Shown in pieces: positions 1 through 9,272 of a stretch of 64,000 nucleotides of DNA. The DNA comes from Rhodospirillales bacterium (GTDB taxonomy: Bacteria > Pseudomonadota > Alphaproteobacteria > Rhodospirillales > SHVQ01), in NCBI GenBank assembly GCA_009694195.1, contig SHVQ01000008.1, positions 22,219 through 86,218 of the forward strand, written 5' to 3'. The notes under the pieces are model-generated. The model did not search any database. It was given only the letters and a program-made list of their open reading frames with translations, and had not been told where the DNA came from. Every line of letters begins with the position of its first letter. Position 1 is the first letter of the stretch. Made by a program: the position numbers and the translations under genes.

Positions 1-2
1 AA

Positions 3-1046
3 TGGCGCGAGTGCTCGCGTCAGGCCCTCGTCAAGAAGGCGATGGACTCATGGACCGGCGATACGCTCGGCCGCGACGATCCCATGCTGGTCGAGCAGAT
101 CCGCACGCGCCTTCTACCGCGCCGCGGAATTCGCGCGGGCGATGACGAGATTCTGATCACGCTCGGCGCTCAGAACGCGCTCTATCTCGTCGCCAGCCTG
201 CTCATCGACGAGAGCACCCGCATCGCGATCGAGGACCCGGGCTACCCGGACGTGCGCAATATCGCCTTGCTGAAGACCCGGCGGGTGGATCCGATTGCGG
301 TGGACGAAGGCGGACTTCCCGTGGACGGACGCCTCGACGGTTGCGATCTCGTCTTCGTGACGCCCTCGCATCAGTTTCCGACGACCGTCACCATGCCGAT
401 CGAACGCCGCCAGGCGCTTCTCGATCGGGCCGCCGCGAGCCGGCTCCTCATCATCGAAGACGATTACGAGTGCGAGACAAACTACGTGCGCGAGCCGACG
501 CCGGCGCTGAAGTCCCTCGATACCGAGAATCGGGTGATCTACGTCGGCAGCCTTTCCAAGACCTTGTTCCCGGGGCTTCGGCTGGGTTACTTGGTGGGAT
601 CGCGCGAGCTTATCCGGGAGGCGCGCGCGCTCCGGCGCCTCATGCTGCGCCACCCGGCCTCCAACAATCAGCGCACGACCGCGCTCTTTCTCGCGCTCGG
701 CCACCACGACGCGCTCGTCCACCGCCTGCATCGCGCCTACCGGGCCCGTTGGGAGCAGATGGGCGAGTCCCTCGCGCGGCATCTGCCCTATTCGTTCCAG
801 GTGCCGACGTTCGGCGGCACCAGCTACTGGGTCGAGGGACCGGAGGCTCTGGACGCCGATCGGCTGGCTGAGGAAGCGCTCAAGGACGGCGTCGTCATCG
901 AGCCCGGACGCGTGCACTTCGCCGCCGAGGATGGGCCGTCCAACTGCTTCCGTCTCGGGTTTTCATCGATCGCCGTCGAGAAGATCGATCCGGGCATCAA
1001 GCGTCTCGCCGCCCTCATCGAGCGGCACATGGTGGGGCGGAGCTAA
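3..1046 (+). CDS. MocR/TauR-like regulator, C-terminal aminotransferase-fold part (5' end outside window)
   Basis: This is the C-terminal ~347 residues of a PLP-dependent regulator of the MocR branch of the GntR family. The reading frame is open from base 3, so the DNA-binding winged helix lies before the window. The fold-type I aminotransferase domain shows the PLP lysine in SLSKTLFPG (Lys codon 558-560) and the IEDDYECE motif that supplies the PLP-binding Asp. MocR proteins use this domain as an effector sensor, not as an enzyme. It lies beside ald and xsc, and TauR, the known taurine regulator of Rhodobacter capsulatus, is of this family, so a taurine regulator is the likely role (inference). 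A TauR-like box lies in front of ald. The stop overlaps the convergent TPR gene by four bases. A free aminotransferase is less likely. Confidence 0.8.
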   Translation, partial: WRECSRQALVKKAMDSWTGDTLGRDDPMLVEQIRTRLLPRRGIRAGDDEILITLGAQNALYLVASLLIDESTRIAIEDPGYPDVRNIALLKTRRVDPIAVDEGGLPVDGRLDGCDLVFVTPSHQFPTTVTMPIERRQALLDRAAASRLLIIEDDYECETNYVREPTPALKSLDTENRVIYVGSLSKTLFPGLRLGYLVGSRELIREARALRRLMLRHPASNNQRTTALFLALGHHDALVHRLHRAYRARWEQMGESLARHLPYSFQVPTFGGTSYWVEGPEALDADRLAEEALKDGVVIEPGRVHFAAEDGPSNCFRLGFSSIAVEKIDPGIKRLAALIERHMVGRS

Positions 1047-1681
1047 GGCTTCGGCTTCGAAAGACTCTGGATCGCCCGCGCCCGCTGCTCGATGGGCTCG
1101 GCTTCCTTGCCTCGCCCCTGACCGCGGTAGACATCTGCGAGAGCGATGAGCGGCCGCACCAGCTCCGGGTGATCCGGCCCTAGAACCTTCTCCCAGATCG
1201 CAACGGTGCGGCGTTGCGGCGCTTCGGCGTCTGCATAGCGGCCTTGCTCGCGGTAGAAACCTGCCAGCGCAGCAAGCTCACTTGCGACCTCCGGGCTGTC
1301 GCGCCCGAGGGCCTTCTCCCAAATCGCGAGCGCCCGCATATAGAGCGGCTCGGCGTCCTTATAGCGGCGCTGCTCGTGGTAGATGCGGGCCAGTCCCTCG
1401 GCGACCCGCGCGACAAACGGATGTTCTCGTCCGAAGGCGCGCTCGCCGGTCGGAAGCGCACGTGCGTAGAACGTCTCGGCGTCCCGATTGCGCTCTTTCT
1501 CCTGGTAGAAGCCGGCGAGGTCGGCAAGAGCGACCGCGACGTCCGGATGATCCGGGCCGCCGGTCCGTTCCGCCGCTTCAAGCGCCCGCTTGTAGGATTC
1601 TTCGGTGTGAACAGCGGGGACGGCCGCCGCGAGGAGAAATACTGCCGCCGCAAGCGAGAACAGCCGCAAAAATACTTGCAC
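1043..1681 (-). CDS. Exported tetratricopeptide (kinesin-light-chain type) repeat protein
   Basis: A 212-residue protein with an N-terminal hydrophobic signal segment (residues 1-22) ending near AVPAVHTEE. It then has four 42-residue TPR units of the kinesin light chain kind, each with a Y/QxRAL...GxxHP start and an A.LA.xYxEQxRYxDAE centre. These repeats are protein-protein interaction scaffolds and the signal sequence points to the periplasm. No partner can be named. It is transcribed away from ald and overlaps the end of the MocR gene by four bases. The family assignment is solid, the role unknown. Confidence 0.8.
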   Translation of the reverse strand: MQVFLRLFSLAAAVFLLAAAVPAVHTEESYKRALEAAERTGGPDHPDVAVALADLAGFYQEKERNRDAETFYARALPTGERAFGREHPFVARVAEGLARIYHEQRRYKDAEPLYMRALAIWEKALGRDSPEVASELAALAGFYREQGRYADAEAPQRRTVAIWEKVLGPDHPELVRPLIALADVYRGQGRGKEAEPIEQRARAIQSLSKPKP

Positions 1682-1784
1682 GTCCGCTCTCCCGTCCTAC
1701 TGTGATCCGGTTCGAATCACGCTCAAGGTCCATCCTATCACATCGGCTGACGGCGCTTTGCCTGGCATACCGAAATCGCCTGAT

Positions 1785-1794
1785 CTGGACCTAG
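1785..1794 (+). promoter_or_regulatory. Candidate TauR-type box upstream of ald
   Basis: CTGGACCTAG lies about 100 bases before the ald start and matches nine of ten positions of the direct repeat CTGGACYTAA that I recall for TauR of Rhodobacter capsulatus. A weaker, inverted partial match lies near 1728-1737. Only one good copy is seen, so this is a suggestion. Confidence 0.35.
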
Positions 1795-1893
1795 TAATTT
1801 GCGAATCAACCGCCTAATCAACGACTTGGTGCAAAAACCGCAGCTTGATAAACGAGCGGCGGACAAAACCAATTCTACCGGAGGAAAATTGAA

Positions 1894-3012
1894 ATGCACG
1901 TTGGCGTTCCGAAGGAGATCAAGACCGACGAGAACCGTGTCGGCATGGTGCCGTCGAGCGTGCGGGAATTCGTCCACCATGGCCACACCGTCTTCGTGGA
2001 AACAAACGCAGGTGCCGGCATCGGCGTCTCTGACGCCGACTACGAGAACGCCGGCGCAAAAATCGCGATGTCGGCGAAGGACGTTTTCGCCGACGCCGAG
2101 ATGATCGTGAAGGTCAAGGAGCCCCAGGCCCAGGAGCGCGCTTGGTTGAAGCCTGGCCAAATCCTATTCACGTATCTCCACCTCGCACCCGATCCCGACC
2201 AGACGCGCGACCTGGTCAAGAGCGGCGCCGTTTGCATCGCCTACGAGACGGTGACCTCGCCCCACGGCGGGCTCCCGCTGCTGGCGCCGATGTCGGAAGT
2301 CGCCGGCCGCATGTCGATCCAGGCCGGCGCCCATTGCCTGGAAAAAAAGGCGGGCGGGCGTGGCGTGCTGCTGAGCGGCGTCACCGGCGTTCCGCCGGCC
2401 AAGGTCGTCGTGCTGGGCGGCGGGGTCGTCGGCACCAACGCCGTCTTCGTCGCCCTCGGCATGGGCGCCGACGTGGTCGTTCTCGACCGCAACGTGGGCG
2501 TGCTGCGCCGCCTGGGCGAGCAGTTCGGCGCCGCCCTCAAGACTGAATTCTCGACCCGCGAGTCGGTGACCGAGCACGTCCTGCAGGCCGATCTCGTCAT
2601 TGGCGGGGTGCTTATCCCCGGTGCGGCCGCACCGCGACTCGTCACCAAGGATATGTTGAAACGCATGAAACCGGGCGCGGTGCTGGTGGATGTGTCGATC
2701 GACCAGGGCGGATGCTTTGAGACCTCGCGCGCGACCACGCATTCGAAGCCGACCTATATCGTCGACGGCATCGTTCACTACTGCGTCGCCAACATGCCGG
2801 GCGGAGTTCCCAGGACCTCGACCTTCGCGCTCAACAACGTGACGTTGCCGTTCGCGCTCGCCATCGCCGGCAAGGGATACGCGAAGGCGCTCAAGGATGA
2901 CGCGCACCTGCGCGCCGGGCTCAACGTCTGTCGGGGCAAGGTGACCAACAAGCCGGTGGCGGACGCGCTCGGGTATCCTTTCGTCGAGCCGAACGAGACG
3001 CTCGCGGCCTGA
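1894..3012 (+). CDS. ald: Alanine dehydrogenase
   Basis: L-alanine:NAD+ oxidoreductase of the usual family length (372 aa). It interconverts L-alanine and pyruvate plus ammonium in the cytoplasm. Catalytic Lys75 (VKVKEPQ) and His96 (TYLHLAPD) fall at exactly the positions known from characterised Ald enzymes, and the Rossmann glycine motif VVVLGGGVVGTNAV begins near residue 170. A strong ribosome site, GGAGGA at 1880-1885, supports the start. Next to xsc, its likely job is to regenerate pruvate-type amino acceptor for taurine:pyruvate aminotransferase, by oxidising the alanine formed. The aminotransferase gene is not in the window. xsc follows after 34 bases and is probably co-transcribed. 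Confidence 0.95.
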   Translation: MHVGVPKEIKTDENRVGMVPSSVREFVHHGHTVFVETNAGAGIGVSDADYENAGAKIAMSAKDVFADAEMIVKVKEPQAQERAWLKPGQILFTYLHLAPDPDQTRDLVKSGAVCIAYETVTSPHGGLPLLAPMSEVAGRMSIQAGAHCLEKKAGGRGVLLSGVTGVPPAKVVVLGGGVVGTNAVFVALGMGADVVVLDRNVGVLRRLGEQFGAALKTEFSTRESVTEHVLQADLVIGGVLIPGAAAPRLVTKDMLKRMKPGAVLVDVSIDQGGCFETSRATTHSKPTYIVDGIVHYCVANMPGGVPRTSTFALNNVTLPFALAIAGKGYAKALKDDAHLRAGLNVCRGKVTNKPVADALGYPFVEPNETLAA

Positions 3013-3046
3013 GAGCCGTCGCTTCATTAAGGAAGGACTCAACGCC

Positions 3047-4759
3047 ATGACCCGGATGACCCCCAGCGAGGCGTTCGTCGAAACGCTGGTCGCCCAGGGC
3101 GTAACGCACGTCTTCGGCATCGTCGGCTCGGCCTACATGGACGCGCTCGATCTCTTCCCGGCGGCGGGCATCCGCTTCGTCTCGGTCGCCCACGAGCAGG
3201 GCGGCGGGCACATGGCCGACGGCTATTCGCGCGTCAGCGGCCGCGCGGGCGTCTGCATCGCGCAGAACGGACCCGGGATCACCAATTTCGTCACCGCGAT
3301 CGCGGCCGCCTATTGGGCCCATTCGCCGGTTGTCTGCATCACGCCGGAGACGGGATCGGGCACCCAGGGCTTGGGCGGCTTTCAGGAGACGGAGCAGCTC
3401 CCGTTCTTCGAGAAGATCACAAAGTACCAGGCCCACGTGAACCGGCCCGACCGCTTGGCGGAGTTCACCTCCCGTTGCTTCGATCTCGCCCTCGCCGAAC
3501 GCGGTCCGACCCAGCTCAACATCCCACGCGACTACTTTTACGGCGACATCGACGTGGAGATCCCGAAGCCCAACCGGATCGAGCGCGCGCCCGGCTCGCC
3601 CCGGAGCCTCGACGAGGCGGCGGCGGCGCTCGCGGGTGCCCAGTTCCCGGTTATCATCGCGGGCGGCGGCGTCGTGATGTCGGGCGGCGTCGCCGAGGCG
3701 GCGGCGCTTGCCGAACACCTGTCGGCGCCGGTGGTCGCAAGCTACCTCCACAACGACGCCTTTCCGGCGAGCCATCCGCTGGCCTGCGGGCCGCTCGGCT
3801 ATCAGGGCTCCAAGGCGGCGATGAAGATCATCGCCCAGGCGGACGTGGTGCTCGCGCTCGGCACGCGCCTCGGCCCCTTCGGGACGCTGCCCCAGCACGG
3901 GATCGAATATTGGCCGAAGAACGCCAAGATCATCCAGGTGGACAGCGACCACCGGATGCTCGGCCTGGTGAAACGGATCGACGTCGGCGTCTGCGGCGAT
4001 GCCAAGGGTGCCGCCGCCGAAATTCTCACGCGACTCCGCACCATGAATATCAAAGTCGCGGCCCACGCGAACCGGGAGAAGCGCCTCGCCGAAGTCAAAA
4101 GGCAGAAGGACGCGTGGGAAGCCGAGCTCAATACCTGGGGCCAGGGCAACGGAACCCCCATCGCGCCCCGGCGGGCGCTCCGCGAGCTCGAAAAGGCGAT
4201 GCCGAAGAACGCCATGGTGACGACCGACATCGGCAACATCTGCTCGGTCGCCAACAGCTATCTCCGCTTCGAGAAACCCAACAGCTTCTTCGCGGCGATG
4301 AGCTTCGGCAACTGCGGGTACGCGTTCCCGACCGCGATCGGGGCCAAGGTCGCTTCCCCCGACCGGCCGGCGGTCGCCTACGTCGGCGACGGCGCCTGGG
4401 GCATGAGCTTCGGCGAGACGCTGACCTGTGTGCGCGAGAACATCCCCGTCACGGCGGTCGTCTTCAACAACCAGCAATGGGGCGCCGAGAAGAAGAACCA
4501 GGTCGACTTCTACAGCGACCGCTACGTCGGCACCAACCTCACGAACCCGAGCTTCGCGGCGATTGCCAAGGCCATGGGCGCCGACGGCATCCGCGTCGAT
4601 CATCCGGACCAGGTCGGCGACGCCCTCGGCAAGGCGACGCGCTCCGGCAAAGTGACGGTCATCGAGATCATGGTGACGCAGGAGCTCGGCGATCCCTTCC
4701 GCCGCGACGCCCTCAAGAAGCCCGTCCGCACGCTCGCCAAGTACAAGGATTACGTTTAA
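3047..4759 (+). CDS. xsc: Sulfoacetaldehyde acetyltransferase
   Basis: Thiamine diphosphate enzyme (570 aa) that desulfonates sulfoacetaldehyde with phosphate, giving acetyl phosphate and sulfite. The N-terminal Pyr domain carries the catalytic Glu50 (SVAHEQGGGHMADGY). The C-terminal TPP motif GDGAW starts near residue 447 and is closed by the NN of VVFNNQQWG. The length and the GSGTQGLGGFQETEQ region fit Xsc better than acetolactate synthase. The neighbours ald and pta supply the flanking steps of taurine dissimilation and make the call firm. RBS AAGGAAGG lies just upstream. Sulfite handling genes are not visible nearby. Confidence 0.92.
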   Translation: MTRMTPSEAFVETLVAQGVTHVFGIVGSAYMDALDLFPAAGIRFVSVAHEQGGGHMADGYSRVSGRAGVCIAQNGPGITNFVTAIAAAYWAHSPVVCITPETGSGTQGLGGFQETEQLPFFEKITKYQAHVNRPDRLAEFTSRCFDLALAERGPTQLNIPRDYFYGDIDVEIPKPNRIERAPGSPRSLDEAAAALAGAQFPVIIAGGGVVMSGGVAEAAALAEHLSAPVVASYLHNDAFPASHPLACGPLGYQGSKAAMKIIAQADVVLALGTRLGPFGTLPQHGIEYWPKNAKIIQVDSDHRMLGLVKRIDVGVCGDAKGAAAEILTRLRTMNIKVAAHANREKRLAEVKRQKDAWEAELNTWGQGNGTPIAPRRALRELEKAMPKNAMVTTDIGNICSVANSYLRFEKPNSFFAAMSFGNCGYAFPTAIGAKVASPDRPAVAYVGDGAWGMSFGETLTCVRENIPVTAVVFNNQQWGAEKKNQVDFYSDRYVGTNLTNPSFAAIAKAMGADGIRVDHPDQVGDALGKATRSGKVTVIEIMVTQELGDPFRRDALKKPVRTLAKYKDYV

Positions 4760-4784
4760 CCGCCCTCAGCCCACGGAGGTCCCG

Positions 4785-5393
4785 ATGAAGCTCTATTACA
4801 CTCCCGGCGCCTGCTCGCTCTCCCCGCACATCGTGCTGCGCGAGGCCGGCCTGACGTTCGATCTGGAGAAGGTCGACCTCGGCACCAAAAAAACCCAGGA
4901 CGGCGGCGATTACCTCAAGATCAATCCCAAGGGCCAGGTGCCCGCGCTCAAGCTGGACGACGGCTCGGTTCTGACGGAAGGACCCGCGATCGTCCAATAC
5001 ATCGCGGACAAGAACCCCGGCTCCGGTCTCGCGCCGGCCAACGGCTCGATCGGGCGCTATCGCCTGCAGGAGCTATTGAATTTCATTTCGACGGAAATAC
5101 ACAAAGGCTTCAGCCCGCTGTTCAAGCCGAACACCCCCGACGCCTATAAGGCGATCGCCAAGGAGAATCTTGCCGCACGGTTCGCCCTCGTCGATGCGCA
5201 GCTTTCGGGCAAGCAGTACCTGATGGGCGACAAATTCACCGCCGCCGACGCCTACCTGTTCACGGTGGTCAACTGGACGAGGTTTCACAAGATCGACCTC
5301 GCGCCGTGGCCCAACCTCAAGGCCTTCATGGAGCGGGTCAAGGCCCGCCCGAAGGTGCAGGAGGCGATGAAGGCCGAGGGCCTCCTCAAGTAG
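4785..5393 (+). CDS. Glutathione S-transferase, beta-class like
   Basis: A 202-residue GST with an N-terminal thioredoxin fold starting MKLYYTPGACSLSPHIVLRE. Cys10 is the beta-class catalytic cysteine position. KGQVPALKLDDG and LTEGPAIVQYIAD form the glutathione-binding cis-Pro and Ser/Glu elements, followed by an all-helical C-terminal domain. It lies 25 bases after xsc with its own GGAGG site, so it is probably in the same transcript. A role in removing reactive aldehyde or sulfite by glutathione conjugation is possible but not shown. Confidence 0.88.
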   Translation: MKLYYTPGACSLSPHIVLREAGLTFDLEKVDLGTKKTQDGGDYLKINPKGQVPALKLDDGSVLTEGPAIVQYIADKNPGSGLAPANGSIGRYRLQELLNFISTEIHKGFSPLFKPNTPDAYKAIAKENLAARFALVDAQLSGKQYLMGDKFTAADAYLFTVVNWTRFHKIDLAPWPNLKAFMERVKARPKVQEAMKAEGLLK

Positions 5394-5401
5394 GCTTCCG
5401 A

Positions 5402-6397
5402 TCACGCGCGCGCGAGGGCGATGGCGGCGGAGGCCACGATGTCGTCCACCGTGGCGCCGCGCGAAAGATCGCTGATCGGTTTTGCGAAACCCTGCAGAAC
5501 GGGGCCGATCGCCTGCGCGCCCGCCAGGTACTGCGTCAGCTTGTAGCCGATGTTGCCGGCGTCGAGGTCGGGGAAGATCAAGACGTTCGCCCGCCCGGCG
5601 ACCGTGCTTTCGCCCTTCACCTTGCGCGCAGCCACGCTCGCGACGAGCGCCGAGTCGGCCTGGAGCTCGCCGTCAAACGCGATCTCGGGCGCCCGCTCCC
5701 GCGCGATGGCGAGCGCGCGTGTAACTTTGTCGACGCGGGGGTGTTGGGCGCTGCCCCGCGTCGAGAACGAAAGAAACGCCACGCGCGGCTCATCTTCGAG
5801 GAGCTTCCGGGCGCTCGCCGCCGACGCAAGCGCGATGTCGGCAAGCGCCTCCGCCGTCGGCTCCACGTTGACCGCGCAGTCGGCGAAGATGAGCGGCACG
5901 TCGCGTTGGCTCTGAAACTCCGGGATCACCATCAAGAAGAAGCTCGACGGCGTGTTGATGCCGGGGGCGAGCCCGACCGTCAGAAGGCCGGCCTCGATCA
6001 CGCGACGGGTCGGGTTGGCGGCGCCGCCGATCATGGCCGCGGCCTCTCCCTGTCGCACCATCATGCCGCCGAAATAAAGGGGCTTTTGGACGAGCCGCCG
6101 CGCGACCTTCGCGTCCACGCGCTCGCGCCCGGCCGCATAGGACGCGGCGTACGAGTCGATGCGCGCGTCGGTCTGGGGGTCGATAAGCGTAAGTCCGTCG
6201 AGCGACACGCCCGCGCGCGCCGCGGCCGCGGATATGCTTTCTTCCGAGCCGAGAAGGATCGGCTCTGCGATGCCCCCGTCTTGGAGCCGGCGCGCCGCGA
6301 GGAGAATGCGCGCTTCGGTGCCTTCCGGAAGCACGACGGGCAAGCGGCGGCGAGCTGCCGCGGTCACGATCCGATCGACAATACTCTCCACGCTCAC
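5402..6397 (-). CDS. pta: Phosphate acetyltransferase
   Basis: Short single-domain Pta (331 aa) that turns acetyl phosphate and CoA into acetyl-CoA and phosphate. The family core is visible in [13 protein letters not shown] near the N-terminus, [18 protein letters not shown] in the middle and the C-terminal segment [26 protein letters not shown] read in order. It is convergent with the GST gene and eight bases from it. Acetyl phosphate is the Xsc product, so this enzyme closes the taurine-to-acetyl-CoA route. It faces away from xsc, so it has a separate promoter in the 107-base gap shared with the citrate synthase gene. Confidence 0.92.
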   Translation of the reverse strand: MSVESIVDRIVTAAARRRLPVVLPEGTEARILLAARRLQDGGIAEPILLGSEESISAAAARAGVSLDGLTLIDPQTDARIDSYAASYAAGRERVDAKVARRLVQKPLYFGGMMVRQGEAAAMIGGAANPTRRVIEAGLLTVGLAPGINTPSSFFLMVIPEFQSQRDVPLIFADCAVNVEPTAEALADIALASAASARKLLEDEPRVAFLSFSTRGSAQHPRVDKVTRALAIARERAPEIAFDGELQADSALVASVAARKVKGESTVAGRANVLIFPDLDAGNIGYKLTQYLAGAQAIGPVLQGFAKPISDLSRGATVDDIVASAAIALARA

Positions 6398-6504
6398 GGC
6401 GCAACCCTAGTGACAGCATTTCCGGTTGTAAATGCGTTCCCCGTCTTGCCAGTCGGGAGGCGCTTTGAGACGATGACCGCCGCGCCGATAGGGAGACCCG
6501 AGCC

Positions 6505-7650
6505 ATGGAGAACGAAGGCGAGCCGATCAAGATCCACCGCGGCCTGATGGGCGTCTATTTCGACCGCTCGCCCACCACCTTCATCGACGGCAAGGCAGGC
6601 GAGTTGCGTTACCGCGGCTACTCGATCCACGACCTGGCCCAGCACTCGAGCTTCGAAGAGACGGCTTACCTGCTGCTCCGGGACGAGCTTCCGACCCGCG
6701 CGCAACTGGACACGTTCACGGGCGAGCTGAGCGCCGCCCGCGCGCTGCCGCCGGCGATCTACGACCTCATCGGCGCGATCGGGAACGCGCATCCCATGGA
6801 CGTGTTGCGCACGGCTGTTTCCGCCCTCTCTGCCTTCGATCCGGAAACGGCCGACAATTCCCGCGCGGCGACGATCCGCAAAGGCATCCGCCTGACGGCG
6901 CAAGTGCCGGGGATCGTGACGGCCCACCATCACATCCGGCAGGGCCGGGCGCCGGTTCGGCCCCGCCCGGACCTCGGCCACGCCGCCAACTTTCTCTACA
7001 TGCTGACAGGCGAGGCGCCGAGCGCCGGGGCCGCGCGTCTTTTCGATACCGACATGCTGCTCCACGCCGAGCACGGCTCGAATGCGTCGGCCTTCGCGGC
7101 CCGCGTGGTCACTGGGACGCAGGCGAACCTGCATGCCGCCGTGACGGCCGCGGTCGCCGCGCTCTCGGGACCCGCCCACGGGGGCGCCGCCGAGGACGTG
7201 ATGCGCATGGCCGAAGAGATCGGCGATGCCGCCAACGCGGCCGACTACGTGAAACGGAAGCGCAAGGCGGGTGAGCCGATCACCGGCTTCGGCCACCGCG
7301 TCTACCGGACGGAGGACCCGCGCGCGCGCCACATGCGGGACGGCGTGAAGCGCCTCTCCCGGGAGATGGGCGAGCCCAGGTGGTTCGCGATCCTGGAGGC
7401 CGTCGTCGAAGCGATGAAACCCTACGCCCGCCACGGCGTGAGCGTGAACGTCGATTTCTATTCGGGCGTCATTTACTACCTGCACGGCATCCCGCGCGAT
7501 CTGTTCGTGCCGATTTTCGCCGTCGGGCGGGTCCCCGGCTGGACCGTGCAGATACTGGAGCAGTCCGAGAACAACATTCTGATCCGCCCCCTCCTGCAAT
7601 ACACGGGGCCGGACCTCCGCCCGTACCTCCCGATCGACCGGCGAGCGTGA
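6505..7650 (+). CDS. Citrate synthase family protein (citrate/2-methylcitrate synthase)
   Basis: A 381-residue enzyme of the short bacterial citrate synthase type. The catalytic set is present: His in LLHAEHGSNASAF, the GPAHGGA oxaloacetate-binding motif and the GFGHRVYRTEDPRA motif, with the catalytic Asp in NVDFYSG. It condenses acetyl-CoA or propionyl-CoA with oxaloacetate. Beside pta it could draw off acetyl-CoA from sulfonate breakdown. Sequence alone does not separate citrate from 2-methylcitrate synthase, and no prp genes are nearby. The start at 6505 is preceded by a weak GGGAGACCCGAGCC site. Confidence 0.88.
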   Translation: MENEGEPIKIHRGLMGVYFDRSPTTFIDGKAGELRYRGYSIHDLAQHSSFEETAYLLLRDELPTRAQLDTFTGELSAARALPPAIYDLIGAIGNAHPMDVLRTAVSALSAFDPETADNSRAATIRKGIRLTAQVPGIVTAHHHIRQGRAPVRPRPDLGHAANFLYMLTGEAPSAGAARLFDTDMLLHAEHGSNASAFAARVVTGTQANLHAAVTAAVAALSGPAHGGAAEDVMRMAEEIGDAANAADYVKRKRKAGEPITGFGHRVYRTEDPRARHMRDGVKRLSREMGEPRWFAILEAVVEAMKPYARHGVSVNVDFYSGVIYYLHGIPRDLFVPIFAVGRVPGWTVQILEQSENNILIRPLLQYTGPDLRPYLPIDRRA

Positions 7651-7738
7651 CGGCCGGTCTCCGTCCTCCCGGCAGTCGCGTCTCGCAATTGGCGGGCCGC
7701 TTGTGTATCCTCCGGCGCTCTGAACGTGAGAGCGTCGC

Positions 7739-8995
7739 GTGACCCGCTATTCGATCTTCAGCCTTGCCCGCAATGCGTTGAGCCATCACGAGCGCTGGCC
7801 GCTCGCTTGGCGGAGCCCCGAGCCGAAACCCGCTTACGACGTCGTCATCATCGGCGGCGGCGGCCACGGTCTGGCGACCGCCTATTACCTCGCGAAGGAG
7901 CACGGCATCACCAACGTCGCCGTGCTGGAGAAAAGCTGGCTCGGGCTCGGAAACACCGGCCGCAACACGACGATCGTGCGCTCGAACTACATGATCGAGC
8001 CGAACGCACACTTCTACGAGCATTCGCTCAAGCTCTGGGAAGGCTTGAGCCAGGACCTCAACTACAACGTGATGTTCAGCCAGCGCGGCGTCATCAACCT
8101 CGCCCAATCGGACGCCCAGGTCGATGCCATGCAGCGGCGCGGAAACGCCATGCGCCTCAACGGAATCGACGCCGTATGGCTCAGCCGCGACCAACTGAAG
8201 GCGATGGTGCCGCTCCTCGACTGTTCCGACCATCCGCGATACCCGATCCTGGGCGCTCTCCTGCAGCCCCGCGGCGGCACGGCCCGGCACGACGCGGTCG
8301 CCTGGGGTTACGCGCGGGCGGCGGATGCGCGCGGGGTCGATATCATCCAGGACTGCGAGGTCACCGGGTTCCGCATCGATCGCGGCCGCGTTACGGCCGT
8401 CGAGACGACGAAGGGCCTGATCGCCGCCGGGAAGATCGGCGTCGCGGTCGCCGGCCATTCGGGCCACGTGATGGCGCTTGCCGGCCTTCGGCTTCCGATC
8501 GAAACCCACCTCCTGCAGGCGATGGTCTCGGAGCCGGTGAAGCCGTGTTTCGATACGGTCATCTCGTCCGGCGCGACCCACTGTTACGTCAGCCAGTCGG
8601 ACAAAGGCGAGCTTGTTTTCGGCGGCAGCCTCGACGGGTACAACTCCTATGCCCAGCGCGGCAATTTCCCGGCGATCAGCCACGCCGCGACCGGGCTGAT
8701 TTCTCTGTTCCCGAGCTTCAGCCGCTTGAAGCTGATGCGCACCTGGGGCGGCGTCATGGACATGACGATGGACGGGAGCCCGATCATCGGGAGGACGCCG
8801 ATCGACGGCCTCTATCTCGACGGCGGATGGTGCTATGGCGGATTCAAGGCGACCCCGGGCTCCGGATGGGTGTTCGCCTACACGATCGCCCGCGACCGCC
8901 CGCATGCGCTCAACGAAGCCTTCTCGCTCGACCGCTTCCAGCGCGGCTTTGCGCTCGACGAGAAAGGCATGGGCCCGACGACGGGCCTGCATTGA
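7739..8995 (+). CDS. soxB: Sarcosine oxidase beta subunit / N-methylglutamate dehydrogenase subunit A-like
   Basis: FAD and FMN-bearing subunit (418 aa, GTG start) of heterotetrameric sarcosine oxidase, which demethylates sarcosine to glycine and passes the methyl group to tetrahydrofolate. A Rossmann motif lies at residues 35-54 (VVIIGGGGHGLATAYY). His184 in TARHDAVAW is the likely covalent FMN site. It opens the soxB-D-A-G operon with almost no gaps. The same subunit order occurs in N-methylglutamate dehydrogenase (mgdABCD) of methylamine users. A glxBCD-glnT set 19 kb away makes that alternative worth considering. Confidence 0.9.
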   Translation: MTRYSIFSLARNALSHHERWPLAWRSPEPKPAYDVVIIGGGGHGLATAYYLAKEHGITNVAVLEKSWLGLGNTGRNTTIVRSNYMIEPNAHFYEHSLKLWEGLSQDLNYNVMFSQRGVINLAQSDAQVDAMQRRGNAMRLNGIDAVWLSRDQLKAMVPLLDCSDHPRYPILGALLQPRGGTARHDAVAWGYARAADARGVDIIQDCEVTGFRIDRGRVTAVETTKGLIAAGKIGVAVAGHSGHVMALAGLRLPIETHLLQAMVSEPVKPCFDTVISSGATHCYVSQSDKGELVFGGSLDGYNSYAQRGNFPAISHAATGLISLFPSFSRLKLMRTWGGVMDMTMDGSPIIGRTPIDGLYLDGGWCYGGFKATPGSGWVFAYTIARDRPHALNEAFSLDRFQRGFALDEKGMGPTTGLH

Positions 8996-9005
8996 GGAGC
9001 CGGCG

Positions 9006-9272
9006 ATGATGTTGATTCCCTGCCCCTGGTGCGGCGAGCGCGCGCAAGTCGAGTTCGCTTACGGCGGCGACGCGACGGTGAAGCGCCCCGCCGATCCTGC
9101 CTCGGCGAGCGACCGGGAGTGGCACGACTACGTGTTCGTTCGCGACAATCCCAAAGGGCCGCTCGACGAGCTTTGGTATCACGCCGCAGGCTGCCGCCGG
9201 TACTTCAGGGTCCGGCGCGACACCGTCACGCACGCGATCCTCGCTTCCACGCCCCTTCCGGAGATAACGTGA
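9006..9272 (+). CDS. soxD: Sarcosine oxidase delta subunit
   Basis: A small zinc-binding subunit (88 aa) of the sarcosine oxidase complex. The start at 9006 was chosen because it gives the normal family N-terminus MMLIPCPWCG. A longer open frame runs upstream inside soxB and was ignored. Cys6, Cys9, His59 and Cys63 form the expected zinc site. It follows soxB by ten bases, and its stop overlaps the soxA start by one base, implying translational coupling and fixed stoichiometry. Confidence 0.93.
   Translation: MMLIPCPWCGERAQVEFAYGGDATVKRPADPASASDREWHDYVFVRDNPKGPLDELWYHAAGCRRYFRVRRDTVTHAILASTPLPEIT

Noticed and set aside
1682..1893. A riboswitch in front of ald
   Set aside because: No conserved glycine or other riboswitch core could be recognised; only a regulator-box-like sequence is seen.
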